Assembly (NCBI RefSeq): GCF_007859935.1
Contig: NZ_SJPO01000006.1
Coordinates: forward strand, 1-64,000
Direction: 5' to 3'
DNA: 64,000 bases
DNA from: Posidoniimonas polymericola
GTDB lineage: Bacteria > Planctomycetota > Planctomycetia > Pirellulales > Lacipirellulaceae
In this document: positions 9,239 to 17,936 of the stretch, piece after piece
Layout: each line of letters begins with the position of its first letter
How positions within the stretch are numbered: position 1 is the first letter of the stretch
Notes under the pieces: generated by a model
Database searches by the model: none
The model's input: only the letters and a program-made list of their open reading frames with translations
What the model was told of the DNA's origin: nothing
Made by a program: the position numbers and the translations under genes

Positions 9239-9681
9239 TACAAACCGCCTCTTGTAGATACTTCTCTGCCGCTAACGAAAAGCGTTCCGGAGCATTTATA
9301 CTACAAGGCAATTTCACACAGGTCGCACACGAAATCTTCACAATTCTCTGCGGTGGCCGTGAGGTGATGCGCAAACCTGCGAGGTTACATGGATTCTGAG
9401 CTGAGTGGGGCATTTTCCCGAAAAAACACCGCCGATTCAGCCTGCAGGACGCCCGCCGGGGGAACCATGGGAGCGCGAAGAACGGGGATACCCGGCGTCA
9501 CCAACGGGGCGCCGGCCGCGGCTTAAGCTTGGTCAACGGGAGGGTCGCGACCCGCGCTGACCGAATGGGTCGCCGCCCCTGACGCCTCGCGCAACGACGG
9601 TCCCTCACGCATCGCTGCCCGCCGTGCGGCCGGTCGCGCGATCTCCACGGCGTGCCGACCACGGCTTTGCGATCGCCGCGT
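9239..9681. other. Intergenic region, no gene recognised
   Basis: The 443 bp between the CotH start and the symporter stop hold no convincing open frame. The part next to the CotH gene (about 9240-9330) is AT-richer and probably carries its promoter, but I could not settle on hexamers. The rest (9420-9680) is GC-rich without a recognised RNA or clear terminator. Confidence 0.5.
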
Positions 9682-11319
9682 CTACCCGTTTGCTCTGATC
9701 TCGCCCCGTTTGTAGGCGCCCCAGTACTCGTCTAGCGAGCGTTTGACCTTGCCGCTAAGCAGCAGCAGGCCAAGCATGTTGGGGAACGCCATCGAGAGGA
9801 TCATGAGTTCGCTAAACACGTTGGCGTTCTGGGCCGTGACCACTGCTCCCAGAAACACGAAGCAGAGGAAGAGAATACGGTACGGTAGCGACGCCTTAAC
9901 CCCGAACAGGTGCGTGAAGCACCGCTCGCCGTAGTACGACCACGAGATCATTGTCGAGTAAGCGAACAGCATCGCCGCAACGGCCAGAACGATTGAGAAC
10001 CAGGGGACCACCGACTGAAAAGCGATGCTCGTGAGCCGCGCGCCCTGGTCGCCGGCAATCAGCTCGGCGTGCTCGGGGAAGCGCTCGGTGTCGTAGACGC
10101 CGGTAATGACGATCACCAGCCCGGTCATGGTGCAGATGACCACGGTGTCGATGAACGGCTCCAGCAGGGCGACAATGCCTTCACGCACCGGGTACTTGGT
10201 GCGGGCGGCCGAGTGGGCGATCGCCGCCGAACCGATGCCGGCCTCGTTGCTGAACGCCGAACGCTTGATGCCCATCACCATCACGCCCAGCAGACCGCCG
10301 TAGGCGCTCTCCCATTTAAAAGCTTCCTGGAAGATGGTCGCGAAGGCCCCGCCGATCTCGTCGGCGTTGGTCCCAAGGATGATCAGTGCGCCAATCACAT
10401 ACACCACGCACATCAGCGGCACGATCTTTTCTGCCGTCGAAGCAATCCGGCGGATGCCGCCCAGAATCACCACGCCGACGCACGCCACCAGCACCGCGCC
10501 GTAAATCCACTCGCGGCCTTGAAGCCAGGGCGCCTGTGACTTAACGATATCCAGCGACTGCGACACCTGGAACGCGCACCCGCCGCCGAACGACCCACCG
10601 ATGCAGAGCACCGAGAACAGGAACGCCAAGACCGCTCCCAGCGGCCCCATATTCATCTCTGCTAGGCCCTCTTTCAGGTACCGCATGGGGCCGCCGAGCA
10701 CGCGACCTTCGTTGTCGACATGACGGTACATCTGGCCGAGCGTGCACTCGGTGAACTTGCTCGACATGCCGAGCAGGCCGGCGAGCACCATCCAGAACAC
10801 GGCCCCCGGGCCGCCGCTGCCGACGGCGATCGCTACGCCGGCGATGTTGCCGAGGCCGACCGTGGCCGAAAGAGCCGAGGATAGCGCTTGGAAGTGGGAG
10901 ACCTCGCCGTCGTCGTGGTCGCCGTCAAAGTCGCCCTTCGTGACCCGGATGGCGTGCCAGAACGCCCGGACGTTAATAAACATCATCCGCAGCGTCAGGA
11001 AGGCCGCCCCGCAGAACAGCCACACCACGACCACCGGGACGCTCGTGCCGAGCCATTCCTTGGAATTGAAGTCGTAGAACAGCACCGCCACGAGGGGCCC
11101 CACGAGGTACTCGCCAAACCAGCCGTCAACATCCGCCATCCAGTCTCCGTCTGCCGCCTCGGCAGGGGCTTCGTCGGACGCGACTGCCGGGTTCGACTCG
11201 GTGGCGTTTTCACCCTGCTCCTGGGCCAGGAGCGGGGTCGGTGACCCCAAAGTCGCCAACGCCAGCATCACGCTCAGGAAGATTTTGCTCAGGGCAGGGT
11301 GGCTCGGGGCGAACGGCAT
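9682..11319 (-). CDS. Alanine/glycine:cation symporter (AGCS family)
   Basis: About 545 residues. The start at 11319 is chosen because AAGGA lies seven bases upstream; the frame is open to 11457. AGCS transporters import alanine or glycine with Na+ or H+. The family signature SALSATVGLGNIAGVAIAVG is followed by GAVFWMVLAGLLGMSSKFTE; later conserved segments are MVMGIKRSAFSNEAGIGSA and MISWSYYGERC. About ten membrane helices can be placed. Unusually, a signal-peptide-like segment (LSVMLALATLG to LLAQ) and an acidic 40-residue linker precede the transporter core. The gene is divergent from the SufR-like gene, sharing a 280-bp region. Family assignment is firm; substrate and coupling ion are inferred. 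Confidence 0.9.
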   Translation of the reverse strand: MPFAPSHPALSKIFLSVMLALATLGSPTPLLAQEQGENATESNPAVASDEAPAEAADGDWMADVDGWFGEYLVGPLVAVLFYDFNSKEWLGTSVPVVVVWLFCGAAFLTLRMMFINVRAFWHAIRVTKGDFDGDHDDGEVSHFQALSSALSATVGLGNIAGVAIAVGSGGPGAVFWMVLAGLLGMSSKFTECTLGQMYRHVDNEGRVLGGPMRYLKEGLAEMNMGPLGAVLAFLFSVLCIGGSFGGGCAFQVSQSLDIVKSQAPWLQGREWIYGAVLVACVGVVILGGIRRIASTAEKIVPLMCVVYVIGALIILGTNADEIGGAFATIFQEAFKWESAYGGLLGVMVMGIKRSAFSNEAGIGSAAIAHSAARTKYPVREGIVALLEPFIDTVVICTMTGLVIVITGVYDTERFPEHAELIAGDQGARLTSIAFQSVVPWFSIVLAVAAMLFAYSTMISWSYYGERCFTHLFGVKASLPYRILFLCFVFLGAVVTAQNANVFSELMILSMAFPNMLGLLLLSGKVKRSLDEYWGAYKRGEIRANG

Positions 11320-11536
11320 CGCGGGGTCCTTGAGGGGTCCTAGGAGCGTAAGGGCGTAATGCGTGGGCTTCTCTGCGGGTCCGGGCGGCTCGCGGTGGGG
11401 CTCTGCGGCGTAAAACCCGCGAATCAGGGTCGTGCCAGCAGTGCGGGCAGCGCTCATCGCCCTGCTTTCGCCCCAATCTTGCCGACTAGCGGCGATAAAG
11501 CAATACCAATCAACAAGTTACGTCGCATCGACGTTG

Positions 11537-11548
11537 AATTGCGCAATT
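11537..11548. promoter_or_regulatory. Candidate operator palindrome upstream of sufR
   Basis: AATTGCGCAATT is a perfect 12-bp palindrome 51 bp upstream of the SufR-like start and just upstream of its candidate -35 box. It is a candidate binding site for SufR itself or for a regulator of the divergent symporter. Its form is not that of any site I can name. Confidence 0.3.
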
Positions 11549-11562
11549 TAAGAAACATCCGG

Positions 11563-11590
11563 TTGCCAAAAATGCCTAAACCGATACGAT
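11563..11590 (+). promoter_or_regulatory. Candidate promoter for sufR-suf
   Basis: TTGCCA (11563-11568), 16 bp, TACGAT (11585-11590). Transcription would begin about three bases before the ATG at 11600, so the message would be almost leaderless, as proposed for dus. Confidence 0.35.
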
Positions 11591-11599
11591 TGAGACGTA

Positions 11600-12319
11600 A
11601 TGGCTGCTATCGCTCCCGAATCAACCGACCGCGACCTGTTGGATCACCTCCGCCGGGTTAACTCCGCTAGCGTCGGCGACCTCGAGGCGTTCTTGGGCGT
11701 GACTCGCACCGCGGTCCGGCAGCGGCTCTCCCGGCTGATGGCCAAGGGGGTGCTGGAGCGGGTCGTTGAGAAGCAGCCCCGTGGGCGTCCGAGCTACCGC
11801 TACTCGCTTACCCCTAAGGGGGAGCGGATGTCCGGCGACAATTTTGGCGACCTCGTTGACGTGCTGTGGGACGAGGTCCGGCAGATTGAGGACATCGAGG
11901 TCCGCCGCGGGCTGCTCAAGCGGCTCGCCAATCGGTTGGCGCAGGGGTACGCTAGCCAGCTAGGCCAGGGCGCCTTGGCAGAGAAGATGCGGGCCCTGAG
12001 CCAGCTGATGGACCAGAAAGAGCTGCCATTCGTTGTTGACGAGTCGGGCGGACTGCCGGTCCTCAACGCACTCGCCTGCCCGTACCCCGGTCTCGCCGAG
12101 ACCGACCGCAGCGTCTGTGCGATGGAACGACTCATGATCTCCGAGGCCCTGGGCGAGAGCGTCCGGCTGTCGGAGTGCCGGCTCGACGGCGGCACTTGCT
12201 GCTCGTTCGAACCGAGCAGTGGGTACGTTGACGCCGACGCCGACGGCACGCCTGTCGTGGCACCATCCGCCAACGCAGCGGTCGCCAACCCGGCCGATGC
12301 CGCTAAGAATAAGAAATAG
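11600..12319 (+). CDS. sufR: SufR-like iron-sulfur transcriptional regulator
   Basis: A 239-residue winged-helix regulator. Residues about 8-70 form a DeoR/ArsR-like winged helix (LLDHLRRVNSASVGDLEAF, TRTAVRQRLSRLMAKGVLER, then the wing GRPSYRYSLTPKG). The C-terminal domain carries cysteines spaced C-x12-C-x19-C-x6-C-C (CPYPGLAETDRSVC through GGTCCSF). This is the pattern expected of a SufR-type [4Fe-4S] sensor, which represses suf genes when clusters are sufficient. The position directly upstream of sufCBD supports this. The last 30 residues are a low-complexity Ala/Asp tail. Whether it represses or activates here is inferred. Confidence 0.75.
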   Translation: MAAIAPESTDRDLLDHLRRVNSASVGDLEAFLGVTRTAVRQRLSRLMAKGVLERVVEKQPRGRPSYRYSLTPKGERMSGDNFGDLVDVLWDEVRQIEDIEVRRGLLKRLANRLAQGYASQLGQGALAEKMRALSQLMDQKELPFVVDESGGLPVLNALACPYPGLAETDRSVCAMERLMISEALGESVRLSECRLDGGTCCSFEPSSGYVDADADGTPVVAPSANAAVANPADAAKNKK

Positions 12320-12403
12320 AAGCAAACAGCAACGGCCAACCGTCGGTTGATTGGTCGCACCGAAACAAACGTCCCGTAACAACGCTTTAGCTATCGAGAA
12401 GCA

Positions 12404-13237
12404 ATGACTGAAACGCTCGTAATCAAGGATCTGCACGTCAGCGTCGAGGGGAAACCGATCCTCAACGGCGTCAACCTGACCATCAACCGTGGCGAGACCC
12501 ACGCCCTAATGGGCCCCAACGGCAGCGGTAAGAGCACGCTCGGCAATGCCATCATGGGTCATCCGTCGTACGAGGTGACCGGCGGCACGATCGAGATCAA
12601 CGGCGAGGACGTCCTCGACATGGACGCCAGCGAGCGTGCCCGGGCGGGCATCTTCATGGCGTTCCAGCGTCCGATGGCGATCCCCGGCGTCAAGCTGGCC
12701 GACTTCCTGCGCCACGCCGCGACCAACGTCCGCAACCCGGACCGCAAGGAGGGCGAGGACCTGATCCCGATGCGTGAGTTCCGCAAGGAGCTGAAGGAGA
12801 AGATGGGTCAGCTCAAGATGGACACCGAGTTCGCCCGCCGCTACGTCAACGACGGCTTCTCCGGCGGCGAGATGAAGCGGGCCGAGATCCTGCAGCTCGC
12901 CATGCTGCGGCCCAAGTTCGCCATCCTCGACGAAACCGACTCCGGCCTGGACGTCGACGCCGTGAAGCTGGCCAGCCAGTCGATCGCCGCGATCGCCCAG
13001 GAGACCGAGGGCGGGACCGAGATGGGCATCCTGATCATCACCCACCACGACAAGCTGCTCGAGCAGAACACCCCGGACTTCACGCACGTGATGCTGGGCG
13101 GACGTCTGGTCGAGACCGGCGGCGAGGAGCTGGCCCGCGAGCTGTACACCAACGGCTACGACCGCATCCGCGCCGACCACCCGGTCGAGGCCCGCGTCGA
13201 GGCCGAGATGCAGGACGAGGAGCCGGCGGCCGTCTAA
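12404..13237 (+). CDS. sufC: Fe-S assembly ATPase SufC
   Basis: A 277-residue cytosolic ABC ATPase that drives the SufBCD scaffold. Walker A is GPNGSGKST (about residues 38-46). SufC-specific features are the long helical insert after the Q-loop ([15 protein letters not shown]), the signature [11 protein letters not shown], Walker [15 protein letters not shown] and the H-loop [10 protein letters not shown]. It is slightly longer than the usual 250 residues because of a charged C-terminal extension. The gene follows sufR by 84 bp and precedes sufB by 71 bp, in the common C-B-D order. Confidence 0.95.
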   Translation: MTETLVIKDLHVSVEGKPILNGVNLTINRGETHALMGPNGSGKSTLGNAIMGHPSYEVTGGTIEINGEDVLDMDASERARAGIFMAFQRPMAIPGVKLADFLRHAATNVRNPDRKEGEDLIPMREFRKELKEKMGQLKMDTEFARRYVNDGFSGGEMKRAEILQLAMLRPKFAILDETDSGLDVDAVKLASQSIAAIAQETEGGTEMGILIITHHDKLLEQNTPDFTHVMLGGRLVETGGEELARELYTNGYDRIRADHPVEARVEAEMQDEEPAAV

Positions 13238-13308
13238 CCGCAGGACTCCGTCCGCTGACTATCGCAAACGATTCTGGTGCGCCCCACGCACCGCACAAGG
13301 TACTCGAT

Positions 13309-14730
13309 ATGGCTACAGAAACCCTGCCGTTCAAGGAAGCGCCGAAGGACACCGTCGGCGAAATCAACAAGTACGACTTCGTCACCCAGACGACCGGCGT
13401 CTTCAAAGCCCGCAAGGGCCTGAACGAAGAGGTGGTGCGTCAGATCTCGGCGATGAAGAAGGAGCCCGAGTGGATGCTCGAGTTCCGGCTCCGTTCGCTG
13501 GCGATCTTCGAGTCGAAGCCGATGCCCGAGTGGGGCGGCGACATCGGCATCGATTTCGACGACGTCTACTACTACCTGAAGCCGACCGAAGGCCAGGGCA
13601 AGACCTGGGAGGACGTCCCGCAAGAGATCAAGGACACCTTCGACAAGCTCGGCATCCCCGAGGCCGAGCGGAAGTTCTTGGCCGGCGTGAAGGCGCAGTT
13701 CGAGAGCGAGGTCGTCTACGGCTCGCTGCACGAGGACCTCGCCAAGAAGGGCGTGATCTTCACCGACACCGACACCGCCGTCCGCGAGCACCCCGAGCTG
13801 CTCCGCGAGTACTTCGGCAAGATTATCCCGCCGGAGGACAACAAGTTCGCTGCGCTCAATTCGGCCGTCTGGTCGGGCGGCTCGTTCATCTACGTGCCGC
13901 CAGGCGTGAAGATCGAATTCCCGCTGCAGGCCTACTTCCGCATCAACGCGGAGAGCATGGGCCAGTTCGAGCGGACGCTGATCATTGTCGACGAGGGCGC
14001 CGAGATCCACTACGTGGAGGGCTGCACCGCGCCGATGTACTCGACCGAGAGCCTGCACTCGGCCGTGGTTGAGATCATCGTCAAGAAGAACGGCCGCTGC
14101 CGCTACACGACGATCCAGAACTGGGCCAACAACATCTACAACCTGGTGACCAAGCGGGCGATGGCCTACCAGGACGCCCTGATGGAGTGGATTGACGGCA
14201 ACCTCGGCTCGCGGCTGACCATGAAGTACCCGGCCGTCTACATGATGGAGCCGGGCGCGCGGGGCGAGATCCTATCGATAGCGTTCTCCAGCAAGGGCCA
14301 GCACCAGGACGCCGGCGCCAAGCTGGTGCACTGCGCCCCGAACACCTCGGGCCGCATCATCAGCAAGAGCATCAGCAAGAACGGCGGCCGCAGCAGCTAC
14401 CGCGGCCTGTGCAAGGTCGAGGACGGCGCCATCAACACCAAGAGCAACGTGGTGTGCGACGCGCTGATCCTCGACCCCGAGAGCCGCAGCGACACCTACC
14501 CCTACATCGAGGTAGAGGAGCAGCAGGTCCAGATCGAGCACGAGGCCAGTGTCTCGCGGATCGGCGAGGAGCAGCTGTTCTACCTGATGAGCCGCGGCCT
14601 GACCGAGGCCGAGGCCAGCAGCATGATTGTCAGCGGATTCATCGAGCCGCTGATCAAGGAGCTGCCCATGGAATACGCCGTGGAGATGAACCGTCTGATC
14701 GAGCTGCAGATGGAAGGCAGCGTCGGTTAG
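13309..14730 (+). CDS. sufB: Fe-S assembly scaffold SufB
   Basis: A 473-residue scaffold subunit that forms a complex with SufC and SufD and receives sulfide and iron for nascent clusters. The sequence is SufB-like throughout: [20 protein letters not shown] near the N-terminus, [29 protein letters not shown]-type strands ([14 protein letters not shown]), and the beta-helix core ending in [20 protein letters not shown] and the C-terminal helices [18 protein letters not shown]. Length and core cysteine (EGCTAP) are typical. It lies between sufC and sufD. Confidence 0.95.
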   Translation: MATETLPFKEAPKDTVGEINKYDFVTQTTGVFKARKGLNEEVVRQISAMKKEPEWMLEFRLRSLAIFESKPMPEWGGDIGIDFDDVYYYLKPTEGQGKTWEDVPQEIKDTFDKLGIPEAERKFLAGVKAQFESEVVYGSLHEDLAKKGVIFTDTDTAVREHPELLREYFGKIIPPEDNKFAALNSAVWSGGSFIYVPPGVKIEFPLQAYFRINAESMGQFERTLIIVDEGAEIHYVEGCTAPMYSTESLHSAVVEIIVKKNGRCRYTTIQNWANNIYNLVTKRAMAYQDALMEWIDGNLGSRLTMKYPAVYMMEPGARGEILSIAFSSKGQHQDAGAKLVHCAPNTSGRIISKSISKNGGRSSYRGLCKVEDGAINTKSNVVCDALILDPESRSDTYPYIEVEEQQVQIEHEASVSRIGEEQLFYLMSRGLTEAEASSMIVSGFIEPLIKELPMEYAVEMNRLIELQMEGSVG

Positions 14731-14785
14731 CACCGCCTTCGTTCTCCCCACCCAACACGCCAGCAAGTTACCTATACACGCCAGC

Positions 14786-16105
14786 ATGACCGCTACGCTT
14801 ACTTCCCAGGGATACGACCAGGCAGCCTTCGACGCGCTGCTCGCCTCGCTCGATGAACCCGCCTGGATGACCGACCGCCGCCGCGACGCGTTCGAGGCGT
14901 TCGCCAACGCCCCGTGGCCCTCGTCGAAGGACGAGGAGTGGATGCGGACCGACATCCGGCTGTTCAAGCTCGACCAGTTCGCCAAGCCGGACGACGCGGC
15001 CGCCGCTCCGTGCGACCCCGGTCTGCTGACGCACGGCGTCGACCTCGGCGGCCACGTGCAGTCGGTCGACGGCAACCTTGTCAGCGAGGACCTCTCGGCA
15101 GAACTGGCGGCCAAGGGCGTGTTGTTCGGCGGCATGCAACGGATGCTGGCCGAGCACGGCGACAAGCTCCGCCCGTCGATCGAGCGGGACATCGTCTGCC
15201 CGAAGTACGACCGGTTTGCGATGCTCAACGCCGCGTTCTGGACCTGCGGCTCGGTGCTGTACGTGCCCAAGGGCGTGTCGGTCGAGCAGCCGCTGCACAT
15301 GCTGTCGGTGCTCGGCGCGGAAAAATCGGCCGACCTGTCCCGCACGCTGGTCGTGCTGGAAGAGGGCGCCGAGGCGACCCTGCTCGCCGAGACCGCCAGC
15401 GCCTCGACCGACGCGGCCGGCCTGCACTGTGGCGCGATCGAGCTGATCGTCGGCCCCAACGCCAAGCTGCGGTACGTCAACCTGCAGAACTGGAACAACA
15501 AGGTTTGGCACTTCGCCCACCAGAAGGCGGTAGTTGGCAAGCAGGGCCAGCTGCAGTGGACCATCGGCGCGCTTGGCGCCAAGCTGGCAAAGGTAAACCA
15601 GCACGTCGCGCTCGAGGGCTCGGACGCCGAGGCCCAGGTCAACGGGGCCATGTTCACCCAGGGCCGCCAGCACCTGACCTACAACACTCACCAGCACCAC
15701 GAGGCGTCGTACTGCCGCAGCGACCTGCTCTACAAGACGGCCCTGCAGGACAAGTCCCGCACCGTGTGGCGCGGGATGATCAAGGTCGACAAGCCGGCCC
15801 AGCGGACCGACGCCTACCAGCGCAACGACAACCTGATGCTGTCGGAGCACTGCCGGGCCGACTCGATCCCCGGGTTGGAGATCGAGGCCGACGACGTCCG
15901 CTGCACGCACGGCAGCACGTCGGGCCGGGTGGACGAGTCGCAGATCTTCTACGCCATGACCCGCGGCTACACCCGCCAGGAAGCGGTGCGGATGATCGTA
16001 AGCGGCTTCTTCCAGCAGATCTTCGACCGAATCACGATCCAGAGCGTCCGCGACGCGCTCGGCGAGGCGATCGCCGCCCGCGTGCAAGACCTCAGCAGTC
16101 TGTAG
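14786..16105 (+). CDS. sufD: Fe-S assembly protein SufD
   Basis: A 439-residue paralogue of SufB that pairs with it in the SufBC2D complex and is needed for iron entry. The N-terminal helical part contains WPSSKDEEWMRTDI, typical of SufD. The beta-helix part carries VLYVPKGVSVEQPLH and AIELIVGPNAKLRYVNLQNW, and the C-terminal part has HGSTSGRVDESQIFYAMTRG with the conserved histidine that SufD contributes near the cluster site. It starts 55 bp after sufB and is followed eight bases later by the Rieske gene. Confidence 0.93.
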   Translation: MTATLTSQGYDQAAFDALLASLDEPAWMTDRRRDAFEAFANAPWPSSKDEEWMRTDIRLFKLDQFAKPDDAAAAPCDPGLLTHGVDLGGHVQSVDGNLVSEDLSAELAAKGVLFGGMQRMLAEHGDKLRPSIERDIVCPKYDRFAMLNAAFWTCGSVLYVPKGVSVEQPLHMLSVLGAEKSADLSRTLVVLEEGAEATLLAETASASTDAAGLHCGAIELIVGPNAKLRYVNLQNWNNKVWHFAHQKAVVGKQGQLQWTIGALGAKLAKVNQHVALEGSDAEAQVNGAMFTQGRQHLTYNTHQHHEASYCRSDLLYKTALQDKSRTVWRGMIKVDKPAQRTDAYQRNDNLMLSEHCRADSIPGLEIEADDVRCTHGSTSGRVDESQIFYAMTRGYTRQEAVRMIVSGFFQQIFDRITIQSVRDALGEAIAARVQDLSSL

Positions 16106-16113
16106 GACCGACA

Positions 16114-16431
16114 ATGACGTTCCATCCAGTCGGTCCCGCGTCCGATTTCCCCGACCCGTCCTCGACGCTGGTCGAGGTCGATGACGCGCCCGTGGTGCTG
16201 ATCCACGCGGCGGGCCACTTTTACGCCCTCGACGACGTCTGCACGCACGACGGCGGCCCGCTGTCCGACGGGCCGCTCGATCCGGAAGAAAAGACCATCG
16301 CCTGCCCGCGGCACGGCGCCAAGTTCGACCTCAAGAGCGGGGCCGCCCTGACGATGCCCGCCACCAAGGCTACCGCCGCGCACGAGGTGAAGGTCGAGGA
16401 TGGTCAGGTGCTGGTTAGGCTCGTCGGCTAG
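16114..16431 (+). CDS. Rieske [2Fe-2S] ferredoxin
   Basis: A 105-residue soluble Rieske protein of the NirD/BphF ferredoxin type. The start at 16114 is eight bases past the sufD stop. The two cluster-binding boxes are CTHDGGPL (about 43-50) and CPRHGAKF (about 65-72), supplying two Cys and two His ligands. There is no signal peptide or membrane segment, so it is cytosolic. Position after sufD suggests co-expression with the assembly machinery, perhaps to supply electrons; such a Rieske gene after sufBCD is known from several bacterial suf operons. No sufS or sufU is in the window. Confidence 0.9.
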   Translation: MTFHPVGPASDFPDPSSTLVEVDDAPVVLIHAAGHFYALDDVCTHDGGPLSDGPLDPEEKTIACPRHGAKFDLKSGAALTMPATKATAAHEVKVEDGQVLVRLVG

Positions 16432-16872
16432 AGCCACCGGCTCGGCGCGGACGGCGCGACGCTGAACGTCCGGGGTTTGTTGTGGAAAATGGCCATTCCG
16501 CACGATCTAATTAACAGAGGGACTGCCCCTGAACGTGAGCAATCGCCTGAGGGTGAATGATGTCGCGGTGCGCTGAGAAGGGGCTCCACGCCACACGGCC
16601 GCACTGATGCCGGAGTTGTGTGCCCCTTCCGGACAAAACCCCCACGGTCCAATCGCGGGAATTCAGCACAAACCACTGCTGTGAAAGTACTTGGGGCCAT
16701 GCCGGGGAGCCGTGCGTCCAGGGTTTTGTCCCCTTCGCTCGTGTTCTTGGACAAAACGCTTCGGACCTATCCCCAGCGGCGCCGCTTGCGGCAGTTTGCT
16801 CGCCTGACAGTGGACGACACCAGCGGCGTTGATCCTCTCCACTTTGCATTCTTCGCAGCTGACAGGGCAACC
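16432..16872. other. Intergenic region holding a dispersed element
   Basis: The 441 bp between the Rieske gene and the GH43-like gene contain no supported gene. The frame of the downstream gene is open back to 16618, but that stretch runs through the three-arm palindromic element at 16631-16757 and encodes nothing recognisable. Confidence 0.6.
16631..16757. repeat. Three-arm GGACAAAAC element, copy B
   Basis: Arms GGACAAAAC (16631-16639), GTTTTGTCC (16723-16731) and GGACAAAAC (16749-16757) are separated by 83 and 17 nt. The 17-nt loop resembles that of copy A (3454-3581). Confidence 0.6.
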
Positions 16873-17916
16873 ATGCTCGGACACTCAATCAACCTGCTGA
16901 AACTGGGGTTTCTAGGACTCTGCCTTGGCATGACATGTTGCTTCGCCGCAACCGCAGCAGCAGAAAATTCCGGCAAAGTCGCCGATAAGCCGCTATACCG
17001 CGACCCGGTGTTCGACGGCGCGGCCGACCCCTCCCTGGTCTACAACCCGGAGGCTGGCAAGTGGTGGATGTTCTACACCAACCGCCGCGCGACCGCCGCA
17101 GGGCTCCGCGGCGTGGAGTGGGTGCACGGCACGGCAATCGGCATCGCCGAGTCGGCCGACGGCGGGGCGAGCTGGTCGTACGTCGGGACTGCCGAGATTG
17201 ATGTTCCGCCAGAGACCGCCAGCGACGCCCCCACCTACTGGGCGCCGGAGGTGACCCGTGTCGGCGATGGCAAGTGGCGGATGTACCTGACGGTCGTGCC
17301 GGGCGTGTTCGCCGACTGGTCCCACCCACGGCGGATCGTCGAACTGCGGAGCGACGACCTGCTCCACTGGTCCGACGCCAAGCCGCTGCCGCTGGCCAAC
17401 GACAAGGTGATCGACGCCACCGTCCTGCAGACGCCCGGCGGCGAGTGGCGGATGTGGTACAACAACGAACGCGACGGCAAGTCGATCTGGCAGGCGAGCA
17501 GCGACGACCTCACCGAGTGGGTCGACCGCGGCAAGGCGATCGGCCAGCGTGGCGAGGGTCCCAAGGTCTTCCGCTGGCGCGGCCACTACTGGCTAGTGAT
17601 GGACCTCTGGCGGGGCATCGGCGTATTCCGCTCCGTCGACGCCGACCAATGGGAGCAGCAGCCAGAGCCGCTGCTCGCCGAACCCGGGACCGGCGAGGAC
17701 GACCAGGTGATCGGTCAGCACCCGGACGTCGTGGTGAGCGGCGATCGGGCGTTCCTGTTCTACTTCACCCACCCGGGACGCCGCGGCCCCGACGCCCGTA
17801 AGGACACGTCGGAGCAGCGCCGCAGCTCGATCCAGGTGGTTGAGTTGTTCGAGGAGGAAGGCTGGCTCAGCTGCGACCGCGACGCCCCAACGCAGGTGCG
17901 GCTGCTGCCGCAGTAG
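16873..17916 (+). CDS. Secreted GH43-like five-bladed propeller protein
   Basis: About 347 residues from the ATG at 16873, which directly precedes a signal peptide (MLGHSINLLKLGFLGLCL to AAAEN). The upstream in-frame extension is repeat sequence. The mature part has beta-propeller strands typical of glycoside hydrolase family 43/62/68-like proteins: RDPVFDGAADPSLVYNPEAG with the first acidic residue, WWMFYTNR, TYWAPEVTRVGDGKWRMYLT with the Glu-Val-Thr region, and VIDATVLQTPGGEWRMWYN. It probably acts on plant or algal polysaccharide side chains outside the cytoplasm, possibly with the esterase encoded next to it. The catalytic assignment is by pattern only. Confidence 0.7.
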   Translation: MLGHSINLLKLGFLGLCLGMTCCFAATAAAENSGKVADKPLYRDPVFDGAADPSLVYNPEAGKWWMFYTNRRATAAGLRGVEWVHGTAIGIAESADGGASWSYVGTAEIDVPPETASDAPTYWAPEVTRVGDGKWRMYLTVVPGVFADWSHPRRIVELRSDDLLHWSDAKPLPLANDKVIDATVLQTPGGEWRMWYNNERDGKSIWQASSDDLTEWVDRGKAIGQRGEGPKVFRWRGHYWLVMDLWRGIGVFRSVDADQWEQQPEPLLAEPGTGEDDQVIGQHPDVVVSGDRAFLFYFTHPGRRGPDARKDTSEQRRSSIQVVELFEEEGWLSCDRDAPTQVRLLPQ

Positions 17917-17936
17917 GGTGTGCTCCGCCAGACGCT

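Noticed and set aside
11320-11599. Glycine or alanine riboswitch upstream of the AGCS symporter
   Set aside because: I looked for the conserved core of a glycine riboswitch on the minus strand and did not find it.
14272-15657. A 461-codon minus-strand frame antisense to sufB and sufD
   Set aside because: It mirrors the high-GC coding strand; sufB and sufD match their families over their full length on the plus strand.
14914-16431. A 505-codon plus-strand frame across sufD and the Rieske gene
   Set aside because: Only its last 105 codons (from 16114) encode a real protein; the rest is a shadow of sufD in another frame, Arg/Ala-rich with no family features.
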